NCBI GenBank assembly: GCA_037893245.1
Contig: JBAIAA010000096.1
Coordinates: forward strand, 496,001 to 560,000
Reading direction: 5' to 3'
DNA: 64,000 nt
Origin: Crossaster papposus
Taxonomy: Eukaryota; Echinodermata; Asteroidea; Velatida; Solasteridae
In this document: in pieces, positions 46,743 to 58,936 of the stretch
Layout: every line of letters starts with the position of its first letter
How positions within the stretch are numbered: position 1 is the stretch's first letter
Notes under the pieces: model-generated
Databases searched by the model: none
What the model saw: the letters and a program-made list of their open reading frames with translations, nothing else
Told to the model about the DNA's origin: nothing
Position numbers and translations under genes: made by a program

Positions 46743-47645
46743 TTTGGGTGTGCTGTGCGTGTTGTCGGTGTGTTGTCGGTGAACAGTATTTTAGGCCAAA
46801 TAAAAAAAAAAAAAATGTTTAGCGTCATGCCTTTTTTTTTTTTTAAAACAAGGAGGAGGCCTTTTTTGTTGTTTTTTCCTTCAAAATGGCCGCCAGACAC
46901 ATCTCAATTCAAGTCATCATGCACACCCTAGCCTTCCTATTAGAATAAAAATATTTCCAGAGCATGTACACAGTGATGCTAAAGTCTAAAATACGATCTT
47001 ATAATTTTAGTACCGATATCTTTAAAAAGATTTTTTGTTTTTTTTTAATTTTTTGGCCAAAATGATCAAATTTATCATTTTTTCAAAAAGAAAAAAAGAA
47101 AAGAAAAAAGGAAGCGGCCCCCAAAAAGAAGCGGGCGGTGACGCTAAGCTATACTGGCAGGACCACCCCCTGTATCTTGAGTAACACACCGATTGTGCTC
47201 AAATAATGTTGCCAAACGATGTACTTCCTCAATTTATCATCTAGACTGTTTTCCCATTGATGCCTGATATGGACTCTAACACCAGCGGAGAAAATCAAAG
47301 GTCATATGTGCATGATACATGACCTCAAACCACATCTTAATTCCATGAATATTATGTATGGAATTTGGTTTAAAAATTTTTTGTAACAACTTGCATGGCT
47401 TTCAAGATAGGATGTAAGTTCTCAGCATTTTCCATAATTAACAGATTGGATTGACAAATGGGGGGAAAAAAGTGATGATACAGTGTGTACTGATAGTTTA
47501 AAGAGAATGTGCAGTTTTGGTAAGAGGGTGATTTGGCACTTCTTTTAAATTCACATCTATAGCTCTGGCTGTCGATACCTACATGTATTTAGGCTATTAT
47601 TAAATACATGAACACATTCTTTTTCTTTTTCCCAGACAAAACAAA
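46743..47645 (+). other. Upstream region and 5' UTR splice acceptor of TRIM-NHL copy C
   Basis: Almost identical to 5115-6016, including the A/T homopolymers and the acceptor TTTTTCCCAG just before the ATG. No gene in it. Confidence 0.6.
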
Positions 47646-50496
47646 ATGGCGACCGGACCTGCGATAAGTTTAGCTCTGGAGACTATTAGCAGACAGCATC
47701 TGGAGTGCGGCATATGTCACGAGAGATATGAACGGCCTAAGATACTGGAATGCCTGCACAGTTTCTGTGAGCAATGTCTGCTGAAATACTACAGCATGAA
47801 CCACCAGGGCTGTACGAAGATTCCTTGCCCCGTGTGTCGACAGGAGACGAAGCTTCCAGAGGCAGGGGTGCAGGGTCTGAAAACCAACTTTCATCTAAAC
47901 GGTTTGGTTGAGGAGATTGAACTTCAGGAGAAGGTAGTGAGCTTGGGTGATGCTGGTATTTTGTGTGGTATTTGTGAGGAAGCCAATGAGGCAACACATA
48001 GATGTCTGGACTGCGACCAGAATGTGTGCTCGGCCTGTAGCAAAATGCATCTTCGATTTGCTGTCTCATCACACCACAAGGTGACTCCACTGAAGGACAT
48101 TCGTGAGGGAAAGGTTACACTGACAAAGAAACATCAGAAACCACATCCAAAATGTCCGATCCATGAGGGCGAAGCAGCACGGTTCTTTTGCACGACATGT
48201 GAAGTGTTGATCTGCCGAGATTGTACCGTCGTTGACCACTGTAAGCCAGAACACGCGTACATTGACATGAATCTGGCTTCATCAACGTACAAGCAATCGT
48301 TGGCTGTTCTGTTTTCTCCACTTGAAAAATCAATGAAGAAAATCCAGGAATCACAAGAAAAAGTCTCAAGACTGAAAAAAGATTTAAATCTCACAATTAA
48401 GAAAGTCAAGAAAGAAGTTCAAGACAGAGCAGCTAAGATACGAGCAGAGATCACGGCCCAAGAAAATCGCATCCTTGACGACATCAAAAACATTCAGTCG
48501 GACCGTGAGCAGAAACTGGAAGAATGTGAGAAAACCGCGAGCTTGGCTGTGGAGAGGTTTCAGTTTTCACTAGATACAGCTAGAGAGGTGACAAGGACTG
48601 CATCGGATAGTGACTTCCTGTCACTCTATCCTACAATCAGCAAAGACTTGAAACTGTTGGCCGGTCAGGCTATTCCTAGAGTTGATGACAGGCTGGCATT
48701 TCTAAAGTTCAAGCAGAGTGGGGGGATTGGTGACATCAATCTGGGTGAGGTGGTGATGGAAGACAAGTGGGAGCTGTGTGGGGAGTTTGGTAGACGGGGA
48801 AGCGGTCCAGGAGAGTTCAATGGGGCTTGGGGCATTGCTACTCGTCAACCTGATGAAATTGCAGTGACTGACCTCAACAACAAACGAGTTGTGATATGCA
48901 GCGTCGATGGCAACCAGAAAAGCACAATTCCGATGCAAGGACGTAAGTAAAAATAACATGCTATCTGCAAAAGTATGCACTTGAACAATGTCCATTCGCT
49001 CTTCACTAATATTCTCTGTATTTAAATTTTTAACAAATAAGGTATACAAAAAAGTAAATAAAACTCCATTGAAACTGTAAAATTTAAAACAAAATAATGA
49101 TCTACTGTATTCAATAAGTTGGTATTCATGACATGGGAACGTTTTCAACCTCAATGTATATTCCATGAAAACAACATTTCAAAAGTGGACAAACCAAAAA
49201 TGAAAATTTCACCTCAGTAATTTGATTTGCTTTATTCCTGAAGCTCTTTGCAAAAGATGAGAATTCCAAGCAAAATACATCTGATAGTTACAGAGAAAAA
49301 AACACATAAATACTGTGAATTTGATGAAAGAAAACATCGGTAAACAACGATATCCACAGATTTACACTCCAAAACCTGTGCTTACCGAGTAAACAGACTT
49401 TGTTTGCTAACAGTTGACATGTTTTGCAGCTAAATACCTGTATCCAATTTCTAAACTTGATGTTAAATTACTAAAACTCCATCCTTATGCTAAACAGGCA
49501 TGTTTAGTATGTAAAAGTGTTTACATGCTAAACACAGTTTTTGCAGTGTACATGTATGTTTATCACTCTTAGGCATGGAAGACCTTTTAAAAATGTCTAT
49601 ATAGCACATTATTTACACAGAAAAATAAATCACGGTGAAGCATGTTGTGCCCCACATTGTGGGATTAAATAAACGCCAAAAACATAACAAGATCATGCAA
49701 GATGAATTATCAGACGCGGTGATTTCTCGAACATGTATACCAAATCTTAAAAATGTATTCTTTGACAGACATTTTTCTACTGTAGTTTTCAATCTTTCAA
49801 GAATGTCTGTGTTGAAAGGATGGTGCAATAAATGCATAATGGTCGTTTGTTTGTTTTGACATCGCGACTCCTACAGGTCCACTCCGCATCGCATCTACAT
49901 GCACCAACAATCGTTTGGTGGTCGTCGAGGGAGGCGAATCCCATGTGAAGGTGTTCAACAGCGACAACACGCTGGCCTACCAGTTCCCAACGGTGCCACC
50001 GAGTGAGGTCGGTAAGACCGCAGTTGACCTCCGCAGTGTAGCTGTCAAGAATGATGGTACCATCGTAGTAGGTGATGTCCAGAGGCTGGTGTTGACTGAA
50101 CACAGCCCCACTGATGGTGAGCTCCTACGTACCATACCAGTCAAGGTTGCACCTCACTATCTGGCTGTAGACAGCAATGATAGAATTGTCATCAGTTCAG
50201 AGTCACAGACAGTAAATGTTGCTGATGGCAATGGTACTACACAGCGCGTCATCAAACCCACTATCAATGCGAACCCAGTACAGAGCTGCAGCGGTGTGTA
50301 CACTGATAGCTCAGGTATCTATGTTGCAATGTATAATGGTAAAAACACGGGTCATATCCACCACTATGACCCTCAAGGTGGCTTTCTCAAGTGCATTGCA
50401 CAGGGTCTGTACTATCCCCGCGGAATCACATTCACATCAGATGGGCAGCTGGCAGTGGCTGACTGGTACACAGTCAAGATGTATCACCAGGTGTGA
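47646..50496 (+). CDS. TRIM-NHL protein, copy C
   Basis: Exons 47646-48942 and 49877-50496, GT-AG, phase 1, 639 codons (638 aa). Domain order and zinc ligands are as in copy A. Exon 1 differs from copy A at about 7 bases, three of them within a few codons of blade 1 (FNGAWGIA against FNLAWDIA). Exon 2 differs strongly from A and B at loop positions: SSESQ, SCSG, NGKNTG, YYPRG and DWYT. At the splice junction the codon becomes CGT (Arg) where A and B have TGT. Like the others it is probably an E3 ligase whose propeller recognises a ligand; no target can be named. Confidence 0.93.
49365..49548. mobile_element. Intronic MITE with CACTSCAAAA ends, copy C
   Basis: The counterpart of 7736-7955, shorter inside. 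Left end CACTCCAAAACCTGTG, right end CACAGTTTTTGCAGTG, flanked by TA. Confidence 0.65.
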
Positions 50497-51524
50497 CGTG
50501 ACATTGTAACCAGTCATGTCAGTTTCTAATCACCAATGACATGCCAATAGTTCAGTTTACTGTTGTGTATCGTTCTACATTTGTACATTGTTTGGTCATT
50601 GTTAACTGAAACCTGAAACCAAGGGAATCCCTTACCAATGCTCGTGCAGTGTGACGTCACATATTCATAAAAGAATCTATCACACACAAAATATAAAGCC
50701 CAATCATCGATATTTATCGCATCGTAATTATTCAAATCGGTCAAATTAGTGTTCTCTGAAACTCTTACCTTATGTTAAGAGCCACACATTCATGGACCAC
50801 ATATGTCAACAATGACATTTTTTTCCCGATTTGTTTTTCAGTATTTTGCTTTAAAACTCTGTACTTAAACATTTTGATATGCTTCTGTGAGCAAAACATC
50901 ATTAATTATATTAACCCTTACAGTTCTCAATCCTCCAAAATCAATATGATTTTGCACACACCCTAGGGAGTTAGGGTTAATTACGTTATTGGTGCAAGAG
51001 ACCGCCATCTTGATAAATGCATTTTGTTTTCACGAAGAGCCACACATCTTTGTTACATTTTCGGCCGTGCGCGCCTGTAAACACGTGCACCCCTTCCATT
51101 ATGGAAAAACACATTAAACAGAAAGGGCGGCAATGTAGAAAAACTTAAATTTACGTTTTCACAAATTAATTTACCATTACCATTGTGTTAATTCTAATTA
51201 CTGGGTTTATATAAAAAATTCACCTCTCATAGAATCATGTGAAGGTTTCCTTTATACTGCAAAAGTTGTTGCAAATAAAGTAGTATTTTTGAAGTTTTAA
51301 AGTAGGAGAAAATCTTCCTGCGATTATCTCAAAACGATTTTCTTCAAAATCCACACATGTGGCTTATTGGTGGAACTACATATATGATAATCCGCATCAT
51401 ATACTGACCATTTTTATAGTTATTTTACTGTGATTGGTCAAACCCTCGGTGATAAAATCCCCCAAGAACATGTAACTGTTATCATTATTTGTCGAATCTT
51501 AACTTTTCTTCCCCAAGTAATACT
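50497..51524 (+). other. 3' flank of TRIM-NHL copy C, no gene seen
   Basis: Matches 8868-9906 closely and has no gene of its own. Confidence 0.5.
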
Positions 51525-53031
51525 TTAATGGGTGAAGAAATCATTGATATCGAACATAACCTGGCAATGAAAAAAATGTGCAGGTTCTGATCTGATAAAC
51601 AGTTCGCTAATAAAGAAAATTACTTGTGCACTTTCTAAGCCTTGAACCCCCTCATCGTGAATGTTCCCCGTCTCAACAGGAATAAATCCTGCAAAAGTGA
51701 AAGTTGCCAGAGTTACTTCTATCTTCAAGAGTTGATAGTTCGAAATTGGTTGATTATTATAGACCAATCTCAATTGTAACTACACTTACAGTCGTACCGC
51801 TATTTTTTTGAAAATATTATACTGTGTAATATAATATATCTAACAATAGTTTTGTTAATGAGAAAATCACTCAACAACGCACGCTATCACTCAGTTAATT
51901 GATAAAGTAACTACATGTACTAATATTAATTCACCCTTTAGTAAACTTGGAATATTTTGTAGACCTTTCCAATGTCTTTGGTACTATTAACCATGGTATT
52001 ATAATTATCTGTCTTTAGATGGTTATGAGTCTTCTCTCTAATTTCTTTTTACATGGCTTCCATTAACGATCCCTAATTTGACTTCTTTTGTTTTCTATTT
52101 TACAGTCTTTATAACAAATCGTCAAAATAATTTTTGTATACATGTTTTGTGTATTGTGTTTGATGATGGCAGTACATTGTATTAGTCATAATAACATTGA
52201 TGTAATGTACATGCAGATATAGCTAATATGGAACTACTTTTAATAAACATGTAGGTTTTCCCGGTCAGTTTAATAGATTTGGCAGCCAAATCGTTTTTAA
52301 AGCTCTTTTTATTGTTTTTAAAGCTCCTTTTAATTAATGTTGCTGGCAACTTTATTTTTATATCTTTTAGGTTTTGTTTATATCATTTTTTTTTTATATC
52401 ATTTTGTCTCTAGATTTTACTTATCGAAAACCAATGTTATTAAGTTATTAAGAAAACCAATGCTTAACCAGTGTATTAAGCCAAGTCCTTGTTTTTGTTC
52501 ATTTTTATTTCTTGTTCTGATGTTTTTTATTTGTCCTGTTCTTTCTTTGCTGTCATTGTTTTTATATGTATTTTAGTATTTGTTCTTATTGTCTTGCACA
52601 TTCAAATTCGTATTTTATATGAATTTTGTTTGCTATAATTATGTTTCATCATTCTATTTGTTTGCCTAATCTTAACTAGTTTTTAAAATTCCTATGAAAC
52701 AGAATTCTTAATGCTTTTAATTAAGATGCTGTTTGTATTTATTGGAATAGTCTTTGGATCTAATATATCTTTTTCTATAAGGTCCTTTTTATTTTTATTT
52801 GAACGGTAATTTGAATGTTAATTTAAAATGTTAATTTAAAATGTTAATTTAAATTTTAGATTTAAATTTTTGATTTAAATTTTTGATTTTTTGTTTTATT
52901 TTTGGTCTTGTTTTATTTCAATTTATGTTTTAAATACTATTTAGGTTATATGCAGGGCCCTTTTGGAAAGCATTTTTTTAACTGATAAGGCCACCCTGGT
53001 TAAATAAAACAACAAATAAATAAATAAATAA
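51525..53031 (+). mobile_element. Degenerate LINE fragment, unit C copy
   Basis: The same old LINE as in units A and B, uninterrupted, with RT motif remnants at about 51675-51770 and 51960-52000 and an AAATAAATAAATAAATAA tail ending at 53031. The matching minus-strand frame (51525-51773) is only its antisense. Confidence 0.8.
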
Positions 53032-54454
53032 GAATCGCCCATTTTCGCACGAATTTTGATGCACGTTTTAGATCAACATTTGTATTAGCTAAATAGATTG
53101 TTTACTTTTAATCTCGATGCATCCAACTTCATTTTGCAACAATGTCACATTGGGTCATTCAAATTCGCTCGAGCTTCCAGTTGCTCCAGTTCTGTAAGTA
53201 TATGGAAAATAAGCAAAACAATTCGAAAACGGTTCAGTTCTTTAGAATTATACAGTGCCTTATTCCAAATTGATTAGGTAAATTAGAACTTTTCTAACAA
53301 AATTCTGCCACAAAGAAGCAGCAACAAAATAACCAAATTTGTTGCTTTTTGCCGCTTGTTTAACACATCAAAAAGAAAAATAAGTTAGAAAAAAAAATAA
53401 AAACAGATTTCTATTAAATACACAAGATAAAAGAGCTAAAAGTAACAAGTAAAAACATACAAAAACTATGTGTATACGCGATAAAAAGCGGAGAAACCTA
53501 AGTTTACTATTGCCAAAGTTTATTGTTTGTAACTTGACTTTCACTCCGTAGGTAAAATTTGTCCGTATTGCTAACTTATATTTTACTTCTTTGGGTTAAA
53601 CACGGATTCGTTAAAACTAAACAAACAAGACTAGAATTAAACTTGTGAAAAAGTTAAAACAAATTACTTTGCATCTTGTCTGAGTCGTTACCCTTGTTAT
53701 GTTTTTGATGCGGAAAGTGCTAAATAGAATGAGCGAAAATGAAAACGAATATGAATGTGGATCTTATGCAAATAAGCTTTTACCAAACCGACTGCTAAAT
53801 ATTGAATGACCATTAAACCAAATGCCAACAAATTAACGTTGGATGAGTAAAACATGAATTTGTCGGGTATGAAACCGAATTTGAACGGCTGAAATCTAAT
53901 ACGAACCACACGAACGATAGCAGAGAGCTAATTGGTCGGGAAAACCTATAATAATTTATTATGATAATGTTAATGTTATTTTACACACAAAATAGATAAA
54001 TGTTTTACTAAAACTGTGACGTTTAACACCAATTACGCGAGTAAAAATGTATTATTAGTTCGGATTTTCTAAAAGAGTGAAATGTGTGGGACATAATGTA
54101 GCCAGATCTAAGGTGTACACTGTTGAATAATGTGTAACAGTATCGCCAACAATTGAGGTTTAACTTAATTTAATAAATTGGGGGAAGTGTTTGAAAATAG
54201 GCAGGTATTTCCAACCTTTGCCGAAATCTCAATAATTTTTTTGAGATATAAATTATAAGGGGTGTGTGTATAGGGTATAGCGGGCAAAAACATTCAAGTT
54301 TATTTACTATATTAAAAATATTACAATTTATTCACAATTAATTATATATTCACATTTACAAATATAATATTCCTTTAGCCTTTAATATTTTTTAATTTTT
54401 TGGGTGTTTTTAGTCTAGGAAAAAAAGTCTAGGAAAAAACATTTATCGAATAAA
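53032..54454 (+). other. Shared unit flank, diverged (unit C), no gene seen
   Basis: Matches 11381-12180 and 42107-42460 but is more diverged than the A-B pair. The part at 53690-54130 is repeated at 57060-57545, so unit C has an internal duplication about 3.4 kb apart. Confidence 0.5.
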
Positions 54455-54650
54455 TAAGCGGGCGCGCGAGCTATCGTCTCGTATGAGCTCTTGGTCCCCT
54501 TCATAAGCGGGCGAGCTATCGTCTCATATGAGCTCTTGGTCCCCTTCGTAGCGCGGGCGCGCGAGCTATCGTATCGTATGAGCTATTGGTCATCTTCATA
54601 TAAGCGGGCGAGCTAGAGTCCCTTGTGAGCTCTTGGTCCCTTCATGAGCG
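54455..54650 (+). repeat. Tandem repeat, about four units of 46-52 bp
   Basis: Units start near 54455, 54504, 54550 and 54602, with a partial one near 54645. Consensus features are AGCGGGCG, (CGCG)AGCTATCGT, TATGAGCTCTTGGTC and CCCTTC. It is more GC-rich than its surroundings. Alternating units carry or lack a CGCG insert. Confidence 0.85.
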
Positions 54651-55137
54651 GACGATTGAGCGAACGGTCATCCCCTGTATTTAGCGGTTTCCGCGGTGCT
54701 GGTATGCAAAATAATCCAATGCGGACCGTCAGACTCACCACAGAGTTGTTGGCCAACTACACAGTAGGCCTAATACAAATAAACACAAAACTTCGACGAA
54801 AATAAATTATATGCCTTATGTCGGGAATGTTTCCCAAAATCTTAAATAAACGGATGACAAAAGGTGTTATCGAAAGAATATATTCTCAGGTTTTTAAGAA
54901 AAAGTAAACTTGACCACTTCAATACCAAAAAGATACAAGGTGAACATCAATGATAGGTTTTCCCGGACGATATCGCAACATTTACACATTCATTTGTAAA
55001 AGGTGCATTCAATTTCGAGCTGATTTTCAGAACGACGTATGTCCGAGTTTCATTTTCGCAAAAACGAGAATTCAATTTTATTTTGTTTAATTCAAATAAA
55101 TGAATGTGCTTAGCGTTTCATTTAAACGATTACAAAC

Positions 55138-55960
55138 ACACGATTGGGCTTTCGGCTTGACGTATGCGTGGCCGATTATTAAGAATGCGCAATCTATTTC
55201 GCAGCAAATCGATTTATCATTGTGTCACGGCCTGAATTGAATATTCTTTTTCATTTGTTATAATTTGAATTCGCGTATTCTGCATTCAATTTCAAAAAAG
55301 TATATATGGCTATACAATTCACGATACAATTTGGATTAAATCATTAATAAATCATTGTATTGTAGGACTAATTGATCAATAATATGTTGGCTCTTTATTT
55401 TAAATGTATTTTAACTCTAACCATCCCAAATCCTTCAAAATCCTCTTTGCAAATTGCCGGATTTTGCAGGAATGAGGTCACTTGGAAGTTGATGCATCCG
55501 ATGAATTTGCAGGATTGAGGGCGTTTAGGGGTTTGCCACTTGAGGACAATGCAGGCTCTAGGTCATAAGGCCTAATGCTGGATGAATTTGCAGGATTGAG
55601 GTTACTTGAATATTTATCCAAATGAAGATTTTGGAGGATTGAGGTTAATATGTTTTTGTAAATGACTTCTCTATCATGTTATCAGTTCAATTGTCTATCC
55701 GTCAACGAACTATCCACCAAGACATGAGTGGTCGATGTCCAGTATATTCTAAGTAGTCCGCGTCATCAGCCTCAAAGGCATCGATGAGACGATTTCGATC
55801 AACGTCCGAGACTCGTCTGTATCTCCCTCTTGCAGCCAGTATTGGAAATTTTAGGGGGCATAAAGTAAAATCTAGCAATAAGATGCGATCGTGGCAAATG
55901 CTGAGCAAATACAGATTTTTGTTCTTCAACTTAGGGGTTTATAAAGCATTTATTTGGTAT
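55138..55960 (+). repeat. Local duplication, copy 1 (about 0.8 kb)
   Basis: Blocks such as GATTGGGCTTTCGG, GCGTATGCGTGGCCGATT, TCGCAGCAAATCGATTTATC and GACATGAGTGGTCGATGTCC recur in the same order at about 56008-56740. No gene recognised. Confidence 0.75.
55415..55644. mobile_element. TTAA-flanked element related to 27742-28155, diverged
   Basis: TTAA at 55411-55414 and 55645-55648. It starts CTCTAACCATCCCAAATCC and ends GGAGGATTGAGG. The interior repeats GAATTTGCAGGATTGAGG-like pieces. Confidence 0.55.
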
Positions 55961-56007
55961 GTTTCAAAGACGAGACCACCTAGTTTAATTCCCCATATAA
56001 AACGATT

Positions 56008-56740
56008 ACAATCACGTGATTGGGCTTTCGGTTTGGCGTATGCGTGGCCGATTTCTAAGAATGTGCAATCTATTTCGCAGCAAATCGATTTATCATTGTG
56101 TCACGGCCTGAATTGAATATTCTTTTTCATTTGTTATAATTTAAATTCGCATATTCTGCATTCAATTTCAATAAAGTACATATGGATATATAATTCACGA
56201 TACAACTTGGATTAAATCATTAATAAATCAATGTATCGTGGGACAAATTGATCATTAATTTATGTGTTGGCTCTTAAATTTATTTTAACCCTAACCATCC
56301 CAAATCCTCCAAAATCCTCTTTGCAGGTTTTTGCAGGAATGAGGTCACTTGGAAGTTGATGCATCAGATGAATTTGCAAGATTGAGGCTACTTAGGAATT
56401 TATCCAAATGAGGATTTTGAAGAATTGAGGTTATTTTGTTTTTGTTAATGACTTCAATTGTCTATCCGTTAATGAACTGTCCACCAAGACATGAGTGGTT
56501 GATGTCCAGTCTATTTTCTATCTAAGTAGTCCGCGTCGTCAGCCTTAAAGATGAGACGATTTCGATCAACGTTCGAGACCCATCTGTATCTCCCTCTTGC
56601 AGCCCTTATTGGAAAATTTTAGGGGGCATAAAGTAAAATCTAGCTATATGATGCGATCGTAGCAAATGCTGGGGAAAGAATTATTTTTTTCTTCCACTTA
56701 GTGGCTTATATAGCATTTATTTGGTAGTTTCAAAGACGAG
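56008..56740 (+). repeat. Local duplication, copy 2
   Basis: The second copy of 55138-55960 with several small deletions. It contains the reduced TTAA element at 56289-56430. Confidence 0.75.
56289..56430. mobile_element. Shortened copy of the CCCTAACC element
   Basis: TTAA lies before CCCTAACCATCCCAAATCC. The right side GAAGAATTGAGGTTAT has lost the exact TTAA. It is probably a co-duplicated, internally deleted sister of 55415-55644. Confidence 0.5.
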
Positions 56741-57059
56741 ACCACCTGGTTTAATTCCCCATATGTTACTTCTGATAACACATATGGATTCCAATGCTTG
56801 ACCAGGCATACAAATGCGTAGAAAATCGGCTGCTCATTTAGCGAAATTGATTGCGGGTGTGCATTCAAATTCGCGCTAAAATGAACTATCAATATACTAA
56901 ATTCAGTGCACTGGATGCACCATTATGCAAAAATGAATTATCTATTGTTAAAAAGAAAACGGGAATGTGAACGTTCATACTATTTCGCCCGAAAACGAAT
57001 GCACCAGTTACAAATTTATGTGCACATTTTGCGATATCGTCCGGGAAAACCTATATTTT

Positions 57060-58936
57060 GGATGCAGAAAGTGCTAAATAGAATGAGCGCAAATAAAAAC
57101 GAATAGACGAATATGGATCTTATGCAAATAAGCTTTTACCAAACCGACTGCTAAATCAAATGACCACTTAAACCAAATGCCAAAAATTTAACGTAGGATG
57201 AGTAAAACATGAATACGTCTTGTATGAAACGTCGAATTTGAACGTCTAAAATCTAATAGGTACCACGGAACGTCAGCCGAGAGCTAATTCGCTTCACATT
57301 GGTCATTATCAAGATGAATTGGAACGCTATTTTTTTCGAAATTGGTCGGGAAAACCTATATTACATTATTATGATAATTTTAATGTTATTTTACACACAA
57401 AATGGATAAATATTTTACTAAAACTGCGACGTTTAACACCAAATAAGCGAGTGAAAATTTATTATTTGTTCGGATTTTCTTGTATTTTATAATAGTGTGC
57501 GAGTGATAATGTAGCAAGATCTATGGGGTACACTGTTGAATAATGTCGTGGTGGCGATAGATGAAAAAAATGCCTCGTTTTCAATGATTGTTAATGCTGT
57601 ACCCTCATACTAAGATTTTACATGAAAATTTCGCCCAGTAGGTTAGTTCTCCAATGGTATTGATATAGTTCCTTCTGGAAGATTTGCTTTTATAAAATAA
57701 GGCAAATAGATAGAGAAATATATATATACTGTATACCGTGTTTTTGGCTTTATAGAGATTTTTTGAATTTCTGAATGTACTCCTCTAGGTTTCAAAGTTA
57801 CATGATTTGAAGGTAGTATACACCATTTGCTTTTGTTGTAATTTTCTAAATTGTATGGGTTTGAAATATAGTTTTTATTTATGGTAAATATTGTGACAGA
57901 GATCAATTTTTTAAGTTTTGCGTGAATAGATGCTGGGCCAAAAACCAAGAACCTTAATGCTGTTCCTTGACTTCATTCAGACAAAACAAAGCTGCAATTG
58001 ATAGATGCAGGTTAGGAAACCAGACTACTGACTGACAACAGCATTCACGGAATGTGTAACAGTATTGCCAAACAAAAGAGGTGTAACTCAATTAAAAAAA
58101 AATTGAGGGAAGTGTTTGAAAATAGTCGAAATCTCAGTCATTCCTTTGAAATATAGGGTGTGTGTGTATAGGATATAGGGGCAAGAGAGGAAGAGGAGTG
58201 TGTGTGGGGGGGGGGGGGGGGGTTCTCCCTCTACTATTGTGCTGGGTATACGGCTCATCAAAGGAACAAATCCGTTTTTCAAGGGCCCTGTGCAGGTAAA
58301 GTAAATACATTTTAGGAAACGTGTTTTCATACAAACACCCCAACAAACAAACAAACAAACAAGACAATGACTAACACAACAAAATAAATGGAGGGGGAAA
58401 TATGACTATCAAGGAATACAAAAACAGACAAGAAATAAGCAAATAAGAAAATATTAAAATGAAAAGGACAAAAATAATTGCGGAAGAGGCAAGACAACAT
58501 AATTAAGACAATGGGGAAGAAACTACGGTACGCAACACGAGATGAGATATTTCTTTATTGTAAGCAGATTTGACGGAAGGAGCCCACAGACGACTTTGTT
58601 CTTAAAGATGTGTCTATAGGCTCAGGTTCTAAAGACCATGACAGGGAAATTACAAAGAGTGTAAGCATGGAGGTAGTGTAAGGAACATTAGATTAATTTT
58701 AGAACGTGTATTAAAAATTATATTCATGGATGTCATAATCAGTTTAGATTTAGGTTTGCATTGCGAAAAGGCAATACTAAGATAGTTTGAAGTAACACCA
58801 CTATTTATACTCTGTAGTGAGTTGTGTGGTTGTGAACGAGTGCAGTCTATAATGGCCCTTTTCTGTGCGACAATGAGAAAATGTAGTTAATTAGTGGTAG
58901 ATCGTGCCCACACAATCAGTGCCAGTGCACCCATAT
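57060..58936 (+). other. Shared unit flank (unit C to D), no gene seen
   Basis: Matches 12100-12690 and 42000-43740, including the TG/poly-G tract at about 58198-58222. It begins with a second copy of 53690-54130. Confidence 0.5.
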
